Part shown: piece after piece, positions 44,876-58,524 of the stretch | Layout of the letters: every line of letters begins with the position of its first letter | Numbering within the stretch: position 1 is the first letter of the stretch | Origin: Candidatus Marithrix sp. Canyon 246 | Lineage (GTDB): Bacteria > Pseudomonadota > Gammaproteobacteria > Beggiatoales > Beggiatoaceae | NCBI RefSeq assembly: GCF_001723685.1 | Contig: NZ_MCBX01000003.1 | Span: 1-64,000, forward strand | Reading direction: 5' to 3' | Length of the DNA stretch: 64,000 bases | Translations under genes and position numbers: made by a program | The notes under the pieces: generated by a model | Told to the model about the DNA's origin: nothing | Databases searched by the model: none | Seen by the model: the letters and a program-made list of their open reading frames with translations, nothing else

Positions 44876-45390
44876 TACTTAGATTTTTTTTCAGGAGTAA
44901 AAGTCATTGTGATTCTGCCCCTTTTGCCTTTACCTTTATCGGCTCTAATAATTCCACGTTGAGTATCATAAGTAATTCTTGGTGCATTAGAAATATAATT
45001 ATCTATGCCGTTGAGATTTTTTCTTAATTCTGCTTGTTTTCTCAAGTATATAATATTCTTAATGGCATTATATTCCATTTCCAATGCTTTGGCTTTTATA
45101 ATTTCGCCATTATCAAGACGCTGTTGAAAACGAGATGGATTGCCTGTTGTGATTATAGTCTCAAGGTTTCGTTTTTTAGAATATTTAATATTCATAATAT
45201 CAGAATTAATACGAATAGATCCTTGAATGACAATCACATCACCTTCATAATTCGCAATACCTTTGATATTATCAATGGTAGCTTTGTCTGCTTCAATTTG
45301 AATGGGTTGATCACGATCTGTTGAAAGTGCTAATGAGTTGACTGAGAATAGAAAGGATAAAGGAATGAGTAGTAATCTATGGTGTAACAT
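44875..45390 (-). CDS. lptA: LPS transport periplasmic protein LptA
   Basis: A 171 aa periplasmic beta-jellyroll protein with signal peptide (residues 1-22, ending LALS), then [15 protein letters not shown] and [15 protein letters not shown], the OstA-type repeats. It forms the bridge that carries LPS to LptD in the outer membrane. The C-terminal tail is lysine/arginine-rich. It overlaps lptC by 14 bases and lptB by one. Confidence 0.94.
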   Translation of the reverse strand: MLHHRLLLIPLSFLFSVNSLALSTDRDQPIQIEADKATIDNIKGIANYEGDVIVIQGSIRINSDIMNIKYSKKRNLETIITTGNPSRFQQRLDNGEIIKAKALEMEYNAIKNIIYLRKQAELRKNLNGIDNYISNAPRITYDTQRGIIRADKGKGKRGRITMTFTPEKKSK

Positions 45391-45934
45391 AATAACCCCG
45401 TACTTTTGACAATAAATGAATTTTTTCTATAGGCATAAATACCTGCATTCCAACACTATGAGTTGTAGTCGTATTACTTATAATTGTAGATGCTTTTGCG
45501 GTTTCAGCATATTCTTTATTTAAGATAACCCATAAATCTTTAGATATAATTTTGAGCTGTTTTGTTGGATTAGGATGCAGTTTATGTAAATTAGCATTAC
45601 CTAATAACCAGACCTCATTATTATTAGGTGAAATTTCACCTCGTTGTGAACGTACAGTCCATGTTGGTTTATCTTGTTTATAAAAGATCAAATATGGTTT
45701 TGTCAACTTAGTATTTATAGTTGGATAATGTGTCATTGTTTCTGCAAGTAGTTTATTTTTCAATCTACCTTGCTCATTTAATTGGACGCTAGTAAAATTT
45801 TTTAATGTGTAATCTGATAAATTAGGGTTAATCGTTGGATTTACCGAAAAGTCCTGTTCTAAACTATACATTAACCAAGTACTAGCCATAGCGAAAACGA
45901 TTAAAACTAACCAGCCAGCCCAATTATTTATCAT
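45377..45934 (-). CDS. lptC: LPS export protein LptC
   Basis: A 185 aa protein with a single N-terminal membrane helix (residues 5-23) and a periplasmic domain, which accepts LPS from LptB2FG and passes it to LptA. Low sequence conservation is usual. Position between kdsC and lptA (one-base TAATG overlap with kdsC, 14-base overlap with lptA) supports the call. Confidence 0.88.
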   Translation of the reverse strand: MINNWAGWLVLIVFAMASTWLMYSLEQDFSVNPTINPNLSDYTLKNFTSVQLNEQGRLKNKLLAETMTHYPTINTKLTKPYLIFYKQDKPTWTVRSQRGEISPNNNEVWLLGNANLHKLHPNPTKQLKIISKDLWVILNKEYAETAKASTIISNTTTTHSVGMQVFMPIEKIHLLSKVRGYYVTP

Positions 45935-46464
45935 TACTTACTAATACCAAATTTACTTAATTCAGTTTCAAATGTCCCTTGCGCTTGCATGATTAATTCA
46001 CATACTTCTCGTGCCGCACCACGTCCACCTATAGCTTGTGTTTGCCAATGAGAATGTTTTATGGTTAAAGCATGTGCATCACCAACTGCAATGGCTAATC
46101 CTACTTCTAACATTACTGGTATGTCAATTAGATCATCACCAACATAAGCTACTTGTTGTGGTTCTAGTTTTAATTTTGTAGCTAATTGCTTAAACGCGGC
46201 TAATTTATCCAATTGTCCTTGATAAACATGTTCTATGCCCAAGTTATCCATACGGTGTTTCACAACAGGCGAACTTCTTGCAGTTATTATAGCAATAATC
46301 ACACCTGTTGATTGTAACATTTTCATACCTAAACCATCACGGGCATAAAATGCTTTATATTCTTGTCCTTCTGCATCAAAAAAAAGACTGCCATCAGTTA
46401 ATACACCATCAACATCAAATATTACTAAGCGAATCTTAGCCGCTTTTTCAGATATAGTTTCCAC
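45934..46464 (-). CDS. kdsC: KDO 8-phosphate phosphatase
   Basis: Removes phosphate from Kdo-8-phosphate. The 176 aa HAD-family enzyme has the nucleophile motif VIFDVDGVLTDG and the Mg-binding motif VGDDLIDIPVM, with no cap domain. It lies between kdsD and lptC in the expected order. Confidence 0.96.
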   Translation of the reverse strand: METISEKAAKIRLVIFDVDGVLTDGSLFFDAEGQEYKAFYARDGLGMKMLQSTGVIIAIITARSSPVVKHRMDNLGIEHVYQGQLDKLAAFKQLATKLKLEPQQVAYVGDDLIDIPVMLEVGLAIAVGDAHALTIKHSHWQTQAIGGRGAAREVCELIMQAQGTFETELSKFGISK

Positions 46465-46467
46465 AAT

Positions 46468-47439
46468 TTAAACTACACCTGCTCGTAAAATATCATGCAT
46501 ATGCAATACACCAATTAAAGATTGTTGATCATCTACTACTAGTAGGGCTGTAATTTTTTTATTTTCCATTATATTCAGTGCCTCAACTGCTAAACAATCT
46601 GCTGTTATTGTTTCACAGTCTTTAGTCATTACAGAACTAATGTTTGTAGTATGAATATCATGTTTATTTTCAAGTGTTCTACGTAAATCACCGTCTGTAA
46701 ATATACCTACTATATGTTTGTCATTATCAACAATTGCAGTTAAGCCTAAGCTTTTGCTTGTCATTTCTATTAAAGCATCGCTTAAACTATTGCTAGTAGT
46801 TATCATAGGTATTTTATCATTAACGTGCATAATATCACGAGTCAACAATAAAAGACGACGACCCAAGCTTCCAGCAGGATGAGAACGAGCAAAGTCTTCA
46901 GCACTAAATCCCCTTGCTTGTAATAAGGCAATCGCTAGGGCATCACCCATAACTAAAGATGCTGTAGTGCTAGCAGTAGGTGCTAATCCCAAAGGACAAG
47001 CCTCTTTTTCTACACTGACATCCAGATTTATAGTGGCTATTGTAGCTAAATTTGAAGATGGATTACCTGTGATACTAATCAAAGGGATATTCAAGCGTTT
47101 TATTAATGGTAAAATTGTTAAAATTTCATCTGTTTCACCAGAATTTGATAAGGCTAACACGACATCTTTAGCGGTAATCATTCCTAAATCGCCATGACTA
47201 GCTTCACCGGGATGTACAAAAAAAGCTGGAGTTCCAGTACTAGCTAAAGTTGCTGCGATTTTATTAGCAATATGTCCAGATTTACCCATACCAATAACGA
47301 CAATACGTCCTTCACATTTCAGCATACATTCACAAGCATGTATAAATGTGTCATTAATTTTATGGGTAAGTGCTGCAATTGCTTTGGCTTCAGTATCTAT
47401 AACTGCTAAGCCTAAAGTAAGAAATTCATTGTTTAACAT
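46468..47439 (-). CDS. kdsD: D-arabinose 5-phosphate isomerase
   Basis: Converts ribulose-5-phosphate to arabinose-5-phosphate, the first step to Kdo. The 323 aa protein has an SIS domain (VVIGMGKSGHIANKIAATL, HPGEASHGDLG) and two C-terminal CBS domains (about 205-320). The gene starts one base before the stop of the TPR lipoprotein gene region, so the two may share a transcript. Confidence 0.96.
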   Translation of the reverse strand: MLNNEFLTLGLAVIDTEAKAIAALTHKINDTFIHACECMLKCEGRIVVIGMGKSGHIANKIAATLASTGTPAFFVHPGEASHGDLGMITAKDVVLALSNSGETDEILTILPLIKRLNIPLISITGNPSSNLATIATINLDVSVEKEACPLGLAPTASTTASLVMGDALAIALLQARGFSAEDFARSHPAGSLGRRLLLLTRDIMHVNDKIPMITTSNSLSDALIEMTSKSLGLTAIVDNDKHIVGIFTDGDLRRTLENKHDIHTTNISSVMTKDCETITADCLAVEALNIMENKKITALLVVDDQQSLIGVLHMHDILRAGVV

Positions 47440-47440
47440 T

Positions 47441-49192
47441 TTAATTAGAAAGAAAACGACGCATTACCTTTTGTAACTCTTTATCTTTGGGAAAATTTTG
47501 TAAAGCATTTTGCCATATAATTTTAGCTTCTTTTTGTTCACCATTTTGCCATAAAGCCTCGCCTAAATGTGCTGCAATTTCTGCATCAGCTTTTTTAGTG
47601 TAAGCTTTACGTAAATAAGCAATTGCTTCAACATACCTACCCATTTTATATAAAATCCATCCCATACTGTCTAATATATAATAATCATTAGGCTTTAATG
47701 AAAAGGCTTTTTGAATTAATTTATATGCTTCTGCATAACGTTGACTATTTTCAGCTAAACTATAACCTAATGCGTTAATTGCTGTTACATTGTCAGGATC
47801 TATGACTAATATACGTCGTAATTCTTGCTCTAATTTGGTTAAATTTCCCATTTTTTCATATAACAATGCTCGTAAATATAATATTTCAGTATTATCTGGA
47901 TCTAATTTAATAGCTTTATTATAAGTATCCAATGCTTTATCATATAGTTTCGCATTAAACAGAAGCTCTGCTTCTAATTGCAATAAACGAATCGCATTTT
48001 TTGGATGATTTTCTGCCACTGTTTGAAGGTGATTAATTGCTTGTTCTAATTTACCTAATTTTTTTAGGATTAAAGCTATTTTTGTTTGAGCATTAATATA
48101 ATTTGGTCCACCTTGAATTTGTTTATACCACTTAATTGCATTCTGAAAATCTTTTTCTCTTTGAGCAATTTGACCCAAGTAGTAGTTAGCACTATCTGCG
48201 CGTTCCACTTTGCTAGTTAATTTAGTAAAATATAGTTTAGCCGCACTATTATTATTCGTTTGTAAAGATAAAATTCCTAATGCGTATAAAATATCTGCCT
48301 GATTAGGATATTTTAATAATAATCTTTTAAATTCTTTTATGGATTCTTGGTAATTTCCATTATCAGCAAGCATACGCGCAAACATTAAACGCCATTCTTG
48401 TTTATCAGGGAATTTTTCTAAGGTTGTTCTTAGCCAATTTATGGCTGCTGTAATTTTATGTTGTTTTTCTAATATATAGGCATATAATGGTACAGCTTGT
48501 TCATGGTCAGGTACAATTTTCAACAGTTTCTTTAATACTGCTAAAGCTGGTGTTAATTTATTTGCATTAATCAATACACGAGCATAAATAAATAAAACAG
48601 TAGGATGATTGGGTTTATTTTTGACTAATCTCTGTAAAAATTTTAAGGCTCTTCCTTGTTTCTGTTGTTCTAACATACCTTCTAAGATGGTATTTAATTT
48701 TTCTGGGTTATCCTTTAAAATATTCAGTATAATATCTAAATGTTTTAAAGCTTCATCAGGACGTTTTTGATTTAAAAACAATTTACCTAAAATTTGATGA
48801 ACATTAGGATTATTTGGAGTCAGACTTACCCAGAGACGAGCTGCATTCATTGCTAGATCATCTTGTTTTGCAAGGAATGCGATTTCTGTAGCACTTTCTG
48901 CTAATTTAGCATTTTTAGTTTTCTGAGCAACATCAAGAAAATATTGAGCCGCCAAAAGATTATTACCACGAAGTCTGGCAATTTCAGCAACCAAGATTTT
49001 ATAAATTGCTTCTTCATGTTGCGAAACTAAATAGTGATCTTCTAAATATGGAATCACTTTGTTTTGCTTGGTATATGGTGCTGGCACCTCTTGAGCTACA
49101 GCACCGCCATATCGCAATTGACTGCTACACCCCATTAATATATTTGCGACTATAATCAGCCATATTTTATTTAAAATCGATTTCATTTTCAC
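47441..49192 (-). CDS. TPR-repeat lipoprotein
   Basis: A 583 aa protein with lipobox MGCSS (Cys22) and about a dozen TPR units covering residues 50-575, with recognisable copies such as YDKALDTYNKAIKLDPDN and GRYVEAIAYLRKAYTKKAD. It resembles the periplasmic or outer-membrane TPR scaffolds that accompany export and polysaccharide systems. The gene sits directly upstream of kdsD. Specific partner unknown. Confidence 0.85.
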   Translation of the reverse strand: MKMKSILNKIWLIIVANILMGCSSQLRYGGAVAQEVPAPYTKQNKVIPYLEDHYLVSQHEEAIYKILVAEIARLRGNNLLAAQYFLDVAQKTKNAKLAESATEIAFLAKQDDLAMNAARLWVSLTPNNPNVHQILGKLFLNQKRPDEALKHLDIILNILKDNPEKLNTILEGMLEQQKQGRALKFLQRLVKNKPNHPTVLFIYARVLINANKLTPALAVLKKLLKIVPDHEQAVPLYAYILEKQHKITAAINWLRTTLEKFPDKQEWRLMFARMLADNGNYQESIKEFKRLLLKYPNQADILYALGILSLQTNNNSAAKLYFTKLTSKVERADSANYYLGQIAQREKDFQNAIKWYKQIQGGPNYINAQTKIALILKKLGKLEQAINHLQTVAENHPKNAIRLLQLEAELLFNAKLYDKALDTYNKAIKLDPDNTEILYLRALLYEKMGNLTKLEQELRRILVIDPDNVTAINALGYSLAENSQRYAEAYKLIQKAFSLKPNDYYILDSMGWILYKMGRYVEAIAYLRKAYTKKADAEIAAHLGEALWQNGEQKEAKIIWQNALQNFPKDKELQKVMRRFLSN

Positions 49193-49246
49193 TTTTTAGC
49201 TCCAATTAATTAAGTATTTAATTAATTATTATAAATTATTTTTTAG

Positions 49247-50746
<1,500 letters not shown>

Positions 50747-50750
50747 TAAA

Positions 50751-50769
50751 AACCCCCCTAGGGGGAGTT
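50751..50769. terminator. Bidirectional terminator between guaB and manC
   Basis: Complementary runs of C and G (AACCCCCC TA GGGGGAGTT) form a GC-rich hairpin. On the minus strand it is followed by TTTTTATT, a good rho-independent terminator for manC. It also follows guaB by five bases on the plus strand. Confidence 0.8.
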
Positions 50770-50772
50770 CTA

Positions 50773-52151
50773 TTATTCTACTCGCCCATAAGTATCATGA
50801 TAACGGGTAATATCATCTTCACCTAAATAACTTCCTGATTGTACTTCAATCAGTTCTAAAGGTATTTTACCCGGATTTTCTAAGCGATGTTTTATGCCTA
50901 AAGGTATATAGGTTGATTGATTTTCGCTTAGAATAAAGTTTTCATCACCTTTAGTTATTCGCGCTGTACCTTTAACTACTATCCAATGTTCTGATCGGTG
51001 GTAGTGCTTTTGTAATGATAAACTTGCGCCGGGATTGACTGTTATGCGTTTAACCTGAAAGCGTTCTTCAGCATCAATACCTTCATAACTTCCCCACGGG
51101 CGATAGACTTGACGATGTAATTCTACTTCTGAGCGATTTTGCTGTTTTAGACGATTAACTATTTTTTTAACATCTTGAACATGATCTTTATGAGCAACTA
51201 AGACTGCATCAGCAGTTTCTACTATTGTTAAGTCTTTTATTCCTATAGCAGCAAGCAGACGATTTTCTGCACGTAAATAGCAATTTTGTGCATTTTCTGT
51301 TAATACATCGCCTAATATTACGTTATTATTGTCATCTTGTTCACTTACTTGCCATAAGGATGACCATGCTCCAACATCATTCCAGCCTGCATCTAAAGGT
51401 ATTACTGCCGCTTGTTGAGTTTTTTCCATTACCGCATAATCTATGGATATACTAGGCGACTGTTCAAATGTTGTTTGATCTAAACGTAAAAAATCTTGAT
51501 CTTGTTTTGCATTAGCTATAGTTTCGCGGCAAGCTGCTAAAATATCAGGTGCAAATTTTTCTAATTCACTGATATATTGTGATGCTTTAAATAGAAACAT
51601 GCCGCTATTCCAATAATATTCTTTAGAATCAACATATTGTTTGGCAGTTTCTAAATCAGGCTTTTCAACAAAGCGTTCAACTGATATTCCTTGGGCTTTA
51701 ATATAACCATAGCCAGTTTCTGGACTTTTAGGAACTATGCCAAATGTTACCAAATTATTTTGTTCGGCTAAGCTTACGCCCTCTATCACTGCTTCAGAAA
51801 ATTTATTGGTTTCAGAAATAAAATGATCAGCAGGTAATACTAATAATAAGGCATCTGCTGGAGCCATTAAGGCAGCAATTGCAACTGCGGGTGCGGTATT
51901 ACGTCCAATTGGTTCTAAAACAATATGCTCTGCATGAACATCAATATTACGTAACTGTTCAGCGACTAAAAATCTATGAGTTTCATTACAAATGATCATA
52001 GGATCAGCCTGATTTGGCAAATCTTGTAAGCGCGTTATAGTATTTTGCAATAAAGTTTGTTCATTGACTAAGGGTAATAATTGTTTAGGATAATGTTCAC
52101 GTGACAAGGGCCATAAGCGGCTACCTACGCCGCCAGAAAGAATTACAGGAA

Positions 52152-52158
<7 letters not shown>
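50773..52158 (-). CDS. manC: Mannose-1-phosphate guanylyltransferase / mannose-6-phosphate isomerase
   Basis: Bifunctional type II PMI-GMP enzyme supplying GDP-mannose. Residues 1-340 are the nucleotidyltransferase (VILSGGVGSRLWPLSRE, FVEKPD). Residues 345-461 are the cupin isomerase domain (RPWGSYEGID, NPGASLSLQKHYHRSEHW). The start overlaps kdsB by 7 bases. GDP-mannose feeds exopolysaccharide or LPS. Confidence 0.96.
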
Positions 52159-53545
<1,387 letters not shown>

Positions 53546-53555
53546 TTAAATCCTC

Positions 53556-54527
53556 CTATGTGTTTATAGCTTTACTTAATTTATGTAAAGCGGCAAGTTC
53601 TGGGTATTCAGCAGTTATATTAACAATATAATTAATAGTTCTGGGAATATCTTTTAAATAACCAGACTTTCCATCACGATGATAAAGACGAGCAAAAATA
53701 CCACTAGCTTTTAAGTGTCGCTGCACACCCATCCAATGAAACCAACGTAAAAAATCTTTTTCATCAACATTATTTAGTAGCCCATTTTGTTGTAATCGTG
53801 TATAATGTTGGCTTGCCCAAGTTGTAATTTGATCCTTAGACCATGTTATGTAACAATCTTTTAATAAAGATACTAAATCATAAGTAATAGGACCTTTTAC
53901 AGCGTCTTGAAAGTCTAAAATTCCGGGACTTTTTGAGTTGCAAATCATTAAGTTACGTGAATGATAATCACGATGAACAAAAACTTGGGGTTGAGATAGA
54001 GCGCAATCACTTAATAAATCTAAACAATTTTCTAAATCCTTACGCTCAGTGTCTGATAAAGTGAGATTTAAATGTTTATCCAATAACCAATCTATGAATA
54101 AATTCATTTCCTTATGTAATAATTGACGATCATATAAGGGTAAGTCATCACTATTAGCATGAACTTGCATATGGGCTAAAGCTTCTAAAGCATTTCCATA
54201 TAATTGATCAACTCGTTGTTCATTTAAAGCTGGTAAATATAATTCAGAACCTAAATCAGTTAATAATAAAAACCCTTGATCAAGATCACTGGCAATAATA
54301 TGAGGAACATTTAAGCCAATGGTTTTTAAACGTTCGGCAATATTAAGAAAGGGGCGACAATCTTCTTTAGAAGGCGGCGCATCCATTACTATATGCGGCA
54401 CATCATCTATAATGATACGAAAATAACGACGAAAACTAGCATCGTTAGTTATAGCTACAATTTGAGGATTATCAATCTTCAATTCAGATGCTAACCATTT
54501 GGTTAAATTATCTACACGCTCAGACAT
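53556..54527 (-). CDS. amgK: N-acetylmuramate/N-acetylglucosamine kinase (AmgK type)
   Basis: A 323 aa aminoglycoside-phosphotransferase-fold kinase. Catalytic loop FVHRDYHSRNLMI and the following ILDFQDAVKGPITYDLVSLL are present. AmgK phosphorylates MurNAc at C1 for MurU. Upstream lies a 157-base divergent region with the rpoH promoter. Confidence 0.92.
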   Translation of the reverse strand: MSERVDNLTKWLASELKIDNPQIVAITNDASFRRYFRIIIDDVPHIVMDAPPSKEDCRPFLNIAERLKTIGLNVPHIIASDLDQGFLLLTDLGSELYLPALNEQRVDQLYGNALEALAHMQVHANSDDLPLYDRQLLHKEMNLFIDWLLDKHLNLTLSDTERKDLENCLDLLSDCALSQPQVFVHRDYHSRNLMICNSKSPGILDFQDAVKGPITYDLVSLLKDCYITWSKDQITTWASQHYTRLQQNGLLNNVDEKDFLRWFHWMGVQRHLKASGIFARLYHRDGKSGYLKDIPRTINYIVNITAEYPELAALHKLSKAINT

Positions 54528-54603
54528 TATTTAAAAACCTAAACTTTTAATAAGCCGTATATTATATACAAATTTTGTTGTTTTAGCAGTAGTCAAACAT
54601 TAC

Positions 54604-54632
54604 TTGACTAATTTCAGTTTATAATGTATAAT
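54604..54632 (+). promoter_or_regulatory. Sigma-70 promoter of rpoH
   Basis: TTGACT (54604-54609) and a perfect TATAAT (54627-54632) are 17 bases apart, placing a start near 54639 and a leader of about 45 bases. The ATG of rpoH at 54685 is preceded by AAAGGAG. Among the best promoter matches in the window. Confidence 0.75.
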
Positions 54633-54684
54633 GCTTATCAAATATATATTAATATATGATAATATACTTAAATAAAGGAGACTT

Positions 54685-55542
54685 ATGTCCGCACTCACAT
54701 TAAATATGAAACTTGCAGTGCCGGGTACTAATATCGAAGCTTATGCGCAATCTATAAAAGCTATTCCTATGCTAACGGTTGAACAAGAACGTGAATTAGG
54801 TAAATGCTTGCGTAATGATAATGATCTTGAATCTGCGCGTGTGCTTGTAATGTCACATTTACGATTTGTAATGCACATCGCTCATAGTTATCGTGGATAT
54901 GGATTGCCACAATCAGATTTAATTCAAGAAGGCAATATTGGGTTGATGAAAGCGGTTAAACGTTTTGATCCTAATGTTGGTGTACGTTTAGTATCTTTTG
55001 CTGTACATTGGATACGAGCAGAAATTCATGAATATATATTACGCAATTGGCGTATTGTAAAGGTTGCTACAACTAAATCACAACGTAAATTGTTTTTCAA
55101 TTTACGTGGTGCAAAAAAACGTATTGGATGGTTTAATTACGCTGAAATTCTACGTGTTGCAGAAGATTTAGGTGTTAGTGCTAAAGATGTACGTGAAATG
55201 GAAACACGTCTTAGCACTCATGATTTAGCTTTTGATGCCCCTAGTGATACTGATGAAGAATCAGACATAATTTGCCCTGCTGGTTATTTAGAAGATAATC
55301 GTTATAATCCAGCTGAGATTGCAGAAGTAGATGACTGGATAGCATTTGGGCATGGGCGATTATATGATGCGATTGGAAAATTAGATCTTCGCAGTCAAGA
55401 TATTTTAAAACAACGTTGGTTAAGTGAAGACAAATCCACTTTACAACAATTAGCTGTAATTTATAAGGTTTCAGCGGAACGTATTCGTCAAATTGAAAAT
55501 AATGCAATGAAAAAACTTAAAAAGAGTATTTCTTTAGCATAG
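54685..55542 (+). CDS. rpoH: Heat-shock sigma factor RpoH (sigma-32)
   Basis: A 285 aa sigma-70 group 3 factor for heat-shock genes. It has region 2 [19 protein letters not shown], the RpoH box QRKLFFNLR that distinguishes sigma-32, and region 4.2 [19 protein letters not shown]. Often preceded by ftsEX; here it is preceded by the divergent amgK gene and followed one base later by the copper ATPase gene. Confidence 0.97.
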   Translation: MSALTLNMKLAVPGTNIEAYAQSIKAIPMLTVEQERELGKCLRNDNDLESARVLVMSHLRFVMHIAHSYRGYGLPQSDLIQEGNIGLMKAVKRFDPNVGVRLVSFAVHWIRAEIHEYILRNWRIVKVATTKSQRKLFFNLRGAKKRIGWFNYAEILRVAEDLGVSAKDVREMETRLSTHDLAFDAPSDTDEESDIICPAGYLEDNRYNPAEIAEVDDWIAFGHGRLYDAIGKLDLRSQDILKQRWLSEDKSTLQQLAVIYKVSAERIRQIENNAMKKLKKSISLA

Positions 55543-55543
55543 T

Positions 55544-57886
55544 ATGTCTGATAATATCTGCTATCATTGCGGTTTGCCTGTTCCTCATAATTTAGATGTA
55601 TATGTGCATATAAATGGTGAGGATCAAGCTATGTGTTGTCATGGTTGTCAAGCTGTGGCACAAGCTATTGTTGATTCTGGGCTGCAAGATTTTTATAAAC
55701 ATCGTACTGAGAATGCTCCTACGGGGCAAGATTTGATTCCTGATGTTCTGGTTTATGATAATCCTAAAATTCAAAAACGCTTTGTACGTTCTGAAGGGGA
55801 ACATGTACGTGAAGCTGCTTTGATTTTAGAAGGTATTACTTGTGCCGCTTGTATTTGGTTGAATGAGCGTCATTTACTTAGTTTAGATGGTGTTATTAAT
55901 GTACAAGTCAATTATTCTACTCATCGCGCTCAAGTGCGTTGGGATAATTCGCGTATTCAGTTAAGTGAAATTCTACAAGCTATTAGTGCTATCGGCTATA
56001 TAGCTCATCCCTATGATCCTGCTCAGCAACAAGAAATTTTAGAACGTGAACGTAAGCAACAGTTATTTCGCATCGGGATTGCTGGAGTTTTAGCTGCACA
56101 AATTATGATGTTTTCGATAGGTTTATATTTTAATGATATTGAGGCTGAATTTAAAAGTTTATTTTCTTGGATCAATCTGGTATTAACAATCCCCCTTATT
56201 GCCTATGCGGCACAACCGTTTTATAAAAATGCTTGGCGCGATGTTAGTCATAAGCAAGTTGGAATGGATGTTCCTATTGTTGTGGCTATTAGTTTGGCGT
56301 TTCTTGGTAGTGTTTATGCGGTTTTAAGTGGTGATGGAGATGTTTATTTTGATTCTATTGCGATGTTTGTGTTTTTGTTGCTTACGGCTCGCTATTTTGA
56401 GTTTATTGCTCGACAACGTAGTGCTAGTGCCGCTGAAAGTTTAGTGCATTTGGTGCCTACTATGGCAACTCGTTTACGTGATAGGCAAGAAGAATCTGTA
56501 TTAGTGGCTGATTTGGAAATTGGTGATATAGTGCTAATTCGCCCGGGTGAAAATGTGCCGGCTGATGGGGTTATTGTTGAAGGTAAATCTAGTATTGATG
56601 AATCTTTGTTGACTGGGGAAAGTTATCCAGTAGTAAAAAATACTGGGGAAGAGATCATTGCTGGCAGTGTTAATATTGATAATCCATTAAAAATACAAGT
56701 GCATAAAGTCGGCACAGAAACAGTATTATCACATATTTTACGTTTATTAGAACGCGCTCAAACAGAAAAACCTGCTATCACTAAATTGGCTGATCAAGTT
56801 GCTTCATGGTTTGTATTAGGGGTGCTGATTTTAGCGTTGTTGGTGACTATTTATTATGCAGAATTAGCAATTACACTTTCAGTATTAGTAGTTACTTGCC
56901 CATGCGCCTTATCATTGGCTACACCTACAGCTATAACTGCTGCCACTAGCAGTTTAACGAAAATCGGTTTATTGACAACTAGAGCTTATGCTTTAGAAAC
57001 TTTAGCGCAAGCAACACATTTTGTGTTTGATAAAACTGGTACTTTAACTGAAGGGCATTTACGTTTATTAAGTTGTGATACTGAATATTTGAAATATGCC
57101 GCTGCATTAGAACAAAATTCTGAACATCCAATTGCAAAAGCTATAATAGCCGCTGCACCAGAATTGAGTCTTTATGCAAACAATGTTTGTAATTATCCCG
57201 GTGCTGGAATACAGGGAGATATTGATAATAGAACTTATTTTTTAGGTACAGCGGCGTTTATTAAACAAAAAACTGGAATTTCTTATAAAGAAGAAACTGT
57301 TAATACTTTGGTATTATTAGCAGATAAGGATAAAATTTATACTGCTTTTACATTTGAGGATACAATACGCGACGGTGCCAAAGAATTAGTAGAATCATTA
57401 AAACTACAAGGCAAATCAGTAAGTATTTTAAGTGGCGACAATGAACAAGCTGTTAGAAAAATTGCGAATGCTGTAAATATTGAAGATATAAAAGCAGCAT
57501 TAACACCAGAACAAAAATTGCAACAAGTAAAAAACTTACAAGACAAAGGAGCAATTGTTGCAATGATAGGAGATGGAGTAAATGACGCTCCTGTATTAGC
57601 ACAAGCTCAGGTGTCAATTGCAATGGGTAGCGGCACTCAAATAGCACGTGCCAGTGCTGATATGATTTTACTTACAGAACAATTGCCTAACTTAATAACA
57701 GCTATTTACACTGCTCGCAAAACTTTGAGTATTATCCGTCAAAATGTTACATGGGCAATTGGATATAATGTGATTGCTTTGCCAGCGGCGGCGGCAGGAT
57801 TGGTAGCTCCTTGGATGGCTGCTATAGGGATGTCACTTAGTTCTTTGTTGGTGGTAACAAATGCTTTGCGGTTGTTGAGGCGTTAA
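55544..57886 (+). CDS. ccoI: FixI/CcoI-type copper-transporting P1B ATPase
   Basis: A 780 aa heavy-metal ATPase that exports Cu+ for assembly of cbb3 cytochrome oxidase. The N-terminal cysteine-rich domain CYHCGLPVP, MCCHGCQAVAQAI is typical of the CcoI group. Then come an HMA motif GITCAACIWLNE, the membrane metal site CPCALSLATPTA, the phosphorylation site DKTGTLTEG and GDGVNDAPVLA. ccoNOPQ and ccoG/S/H are not in the window. It begins one base after the rpoH stop. A 185-bp piece of this gene is repeated at 61920-62104. Confidence 0.93.
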   Translation: MSDNICYHCGLPVPHNLDVYVHINGEDQAMCCHGCQAVAQAIVDSGLQDFYKHRTENAPTGQDLIPDVLVYDNPKIQKRFVRSEGEHVREAALILEGITCAACIWLNERHLLSLDGVINVQVNYSTHRAQVRWDNSRIQLSEILQAISAIGYIAHPYDPAQQQEILERERKQQLFRIGIAGVLAAQIMMFSIGLYFNDIEAEFKSLFSWINLVLTIPLIAYAAQPFYKNAWRDVSHKQVGMDVPIVVAISLAFLGSVYAVLSGDGDVYFDSIAMFVFLLLTARYFEFIARQRSASAAESLVHLVPTMATRLRDRQEESVLVADLEIGDIVLIRPGENVPADGVIVEGKSSIDESLLTGESYPVVKNTGEEIIAGSVNIDNPLKIQVHKVGTETVLSHILRLLERAQTEKPAITKLADQVASWFVLGVLILALLVTIYYAELAITLSVLVVTCPCALSLATPTAITAATSSLTKIGLLTTRAYALETLAQATHFVFDKTGTLTEGHLRLLSCDTEYLKYAAALEQNSEHPIAKAIIAAAPELSLYANNVCNYPGAGIQGDIDNRTYFLGTAAFIKQKTGISYKEETVNTLVLLADKDKIYTAFTFEDTIRDGAKELVESLKLQGKSVSILSGDNEQAVRKIANAVNIEDIKAALTPEQKLQQVKNLQDKGAIVAMIGDGVNDAPVLAQAQVSIAMGSGTQIARASADMILLTEQLPNLITAIYTARKTLSIIRQNVTWAIGYNVIALPAAAAGLVAPWMAAIGMSLSSLLVVTNALRLLRR

Positions 57887-57927
57887 TTAACCACAAACTA
57901 GAAATAGGAAGTGAGGCTTTAGCCTCA

Positions 57928-58524
57928 TTATGGATAATGTTGTAATAAAATATTAACAATTTCATTCAAGGTTTCATAAACTATTTTCGGCTTCAGATGG
58001 GTTGCTGATGGTAACTTGCGAGGATTTTTTCCATGTGCAACCCAATCTCTATATTCTAATATTTGCTTTGCTACTCCAATAATATTTTTACCGCCAATGC
58101 TAGTAAATAAGCTATCCTTTAAAAATTCTAAAATATCAGCAGGTTTCCAATATTCTACTTCTTTATAAAGATGTTGATAAAAAGAATCAGCTAATGTAGG
58201 AGGTTGCATAGATTTTTTTAGTGCTGTAGCTTTTTGTTGTAGATAGTCTCTAACAAATCGTTCAAAGCTTGCCCATAAACCCAAGATAAATAAATCTTTA
58301 TTATCCTTTTCTGTTTGTTGAATTAACAATTCAATATTATCTTGTGTTGGAAATTTGGTATGGTTCAGTAGATGACGTTGATACTTTAATAATTCTGCTT
58401 GACAATCAATGTTTTGAGTATTAGTTTGTCTAATAACTCTTTTAACTACCTTAAAAGAATTTTCTGATATTTGAAAAGAAACCCATAAGGATGGCAAAGG
58501 ATTAACCAATGGGTTAAAACTCAT
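57928..58524 (-). CDS. HEPN-like protein (RiboL-PSP/MAE-type)
   Basis: A 198 aa helical protein. LFILGLWASFERFVRDYLQQK and the C-terminal YRDWVAHGKNPRK carry the R-x4-H motif of RNase HEPN domains. These appear in RNA-targeting toxins and defence proteins. It overlaps the upstream unknown gene by 11 bases, a pair layout. Active-site Arg and His are intact. Confidence 0.7.
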   Translation of the reverse strand: MSFNPLVNPLPSLWVSFQISENSFKVVKRVIRQTNTQNIDCQAELLKYQRHLLNHTKFPTQDNIELLIQQTEKDNKDLFILGLWASFERFVRDYLQQKATALKKSMQPPTLADSFYQHLYKEVEYWKPADILEFLKDSLFTSIGGKNIIGVAKQILEYRDWVAHGKNPRKLPSATHLKPKIVYETLNEIVNILLQHYP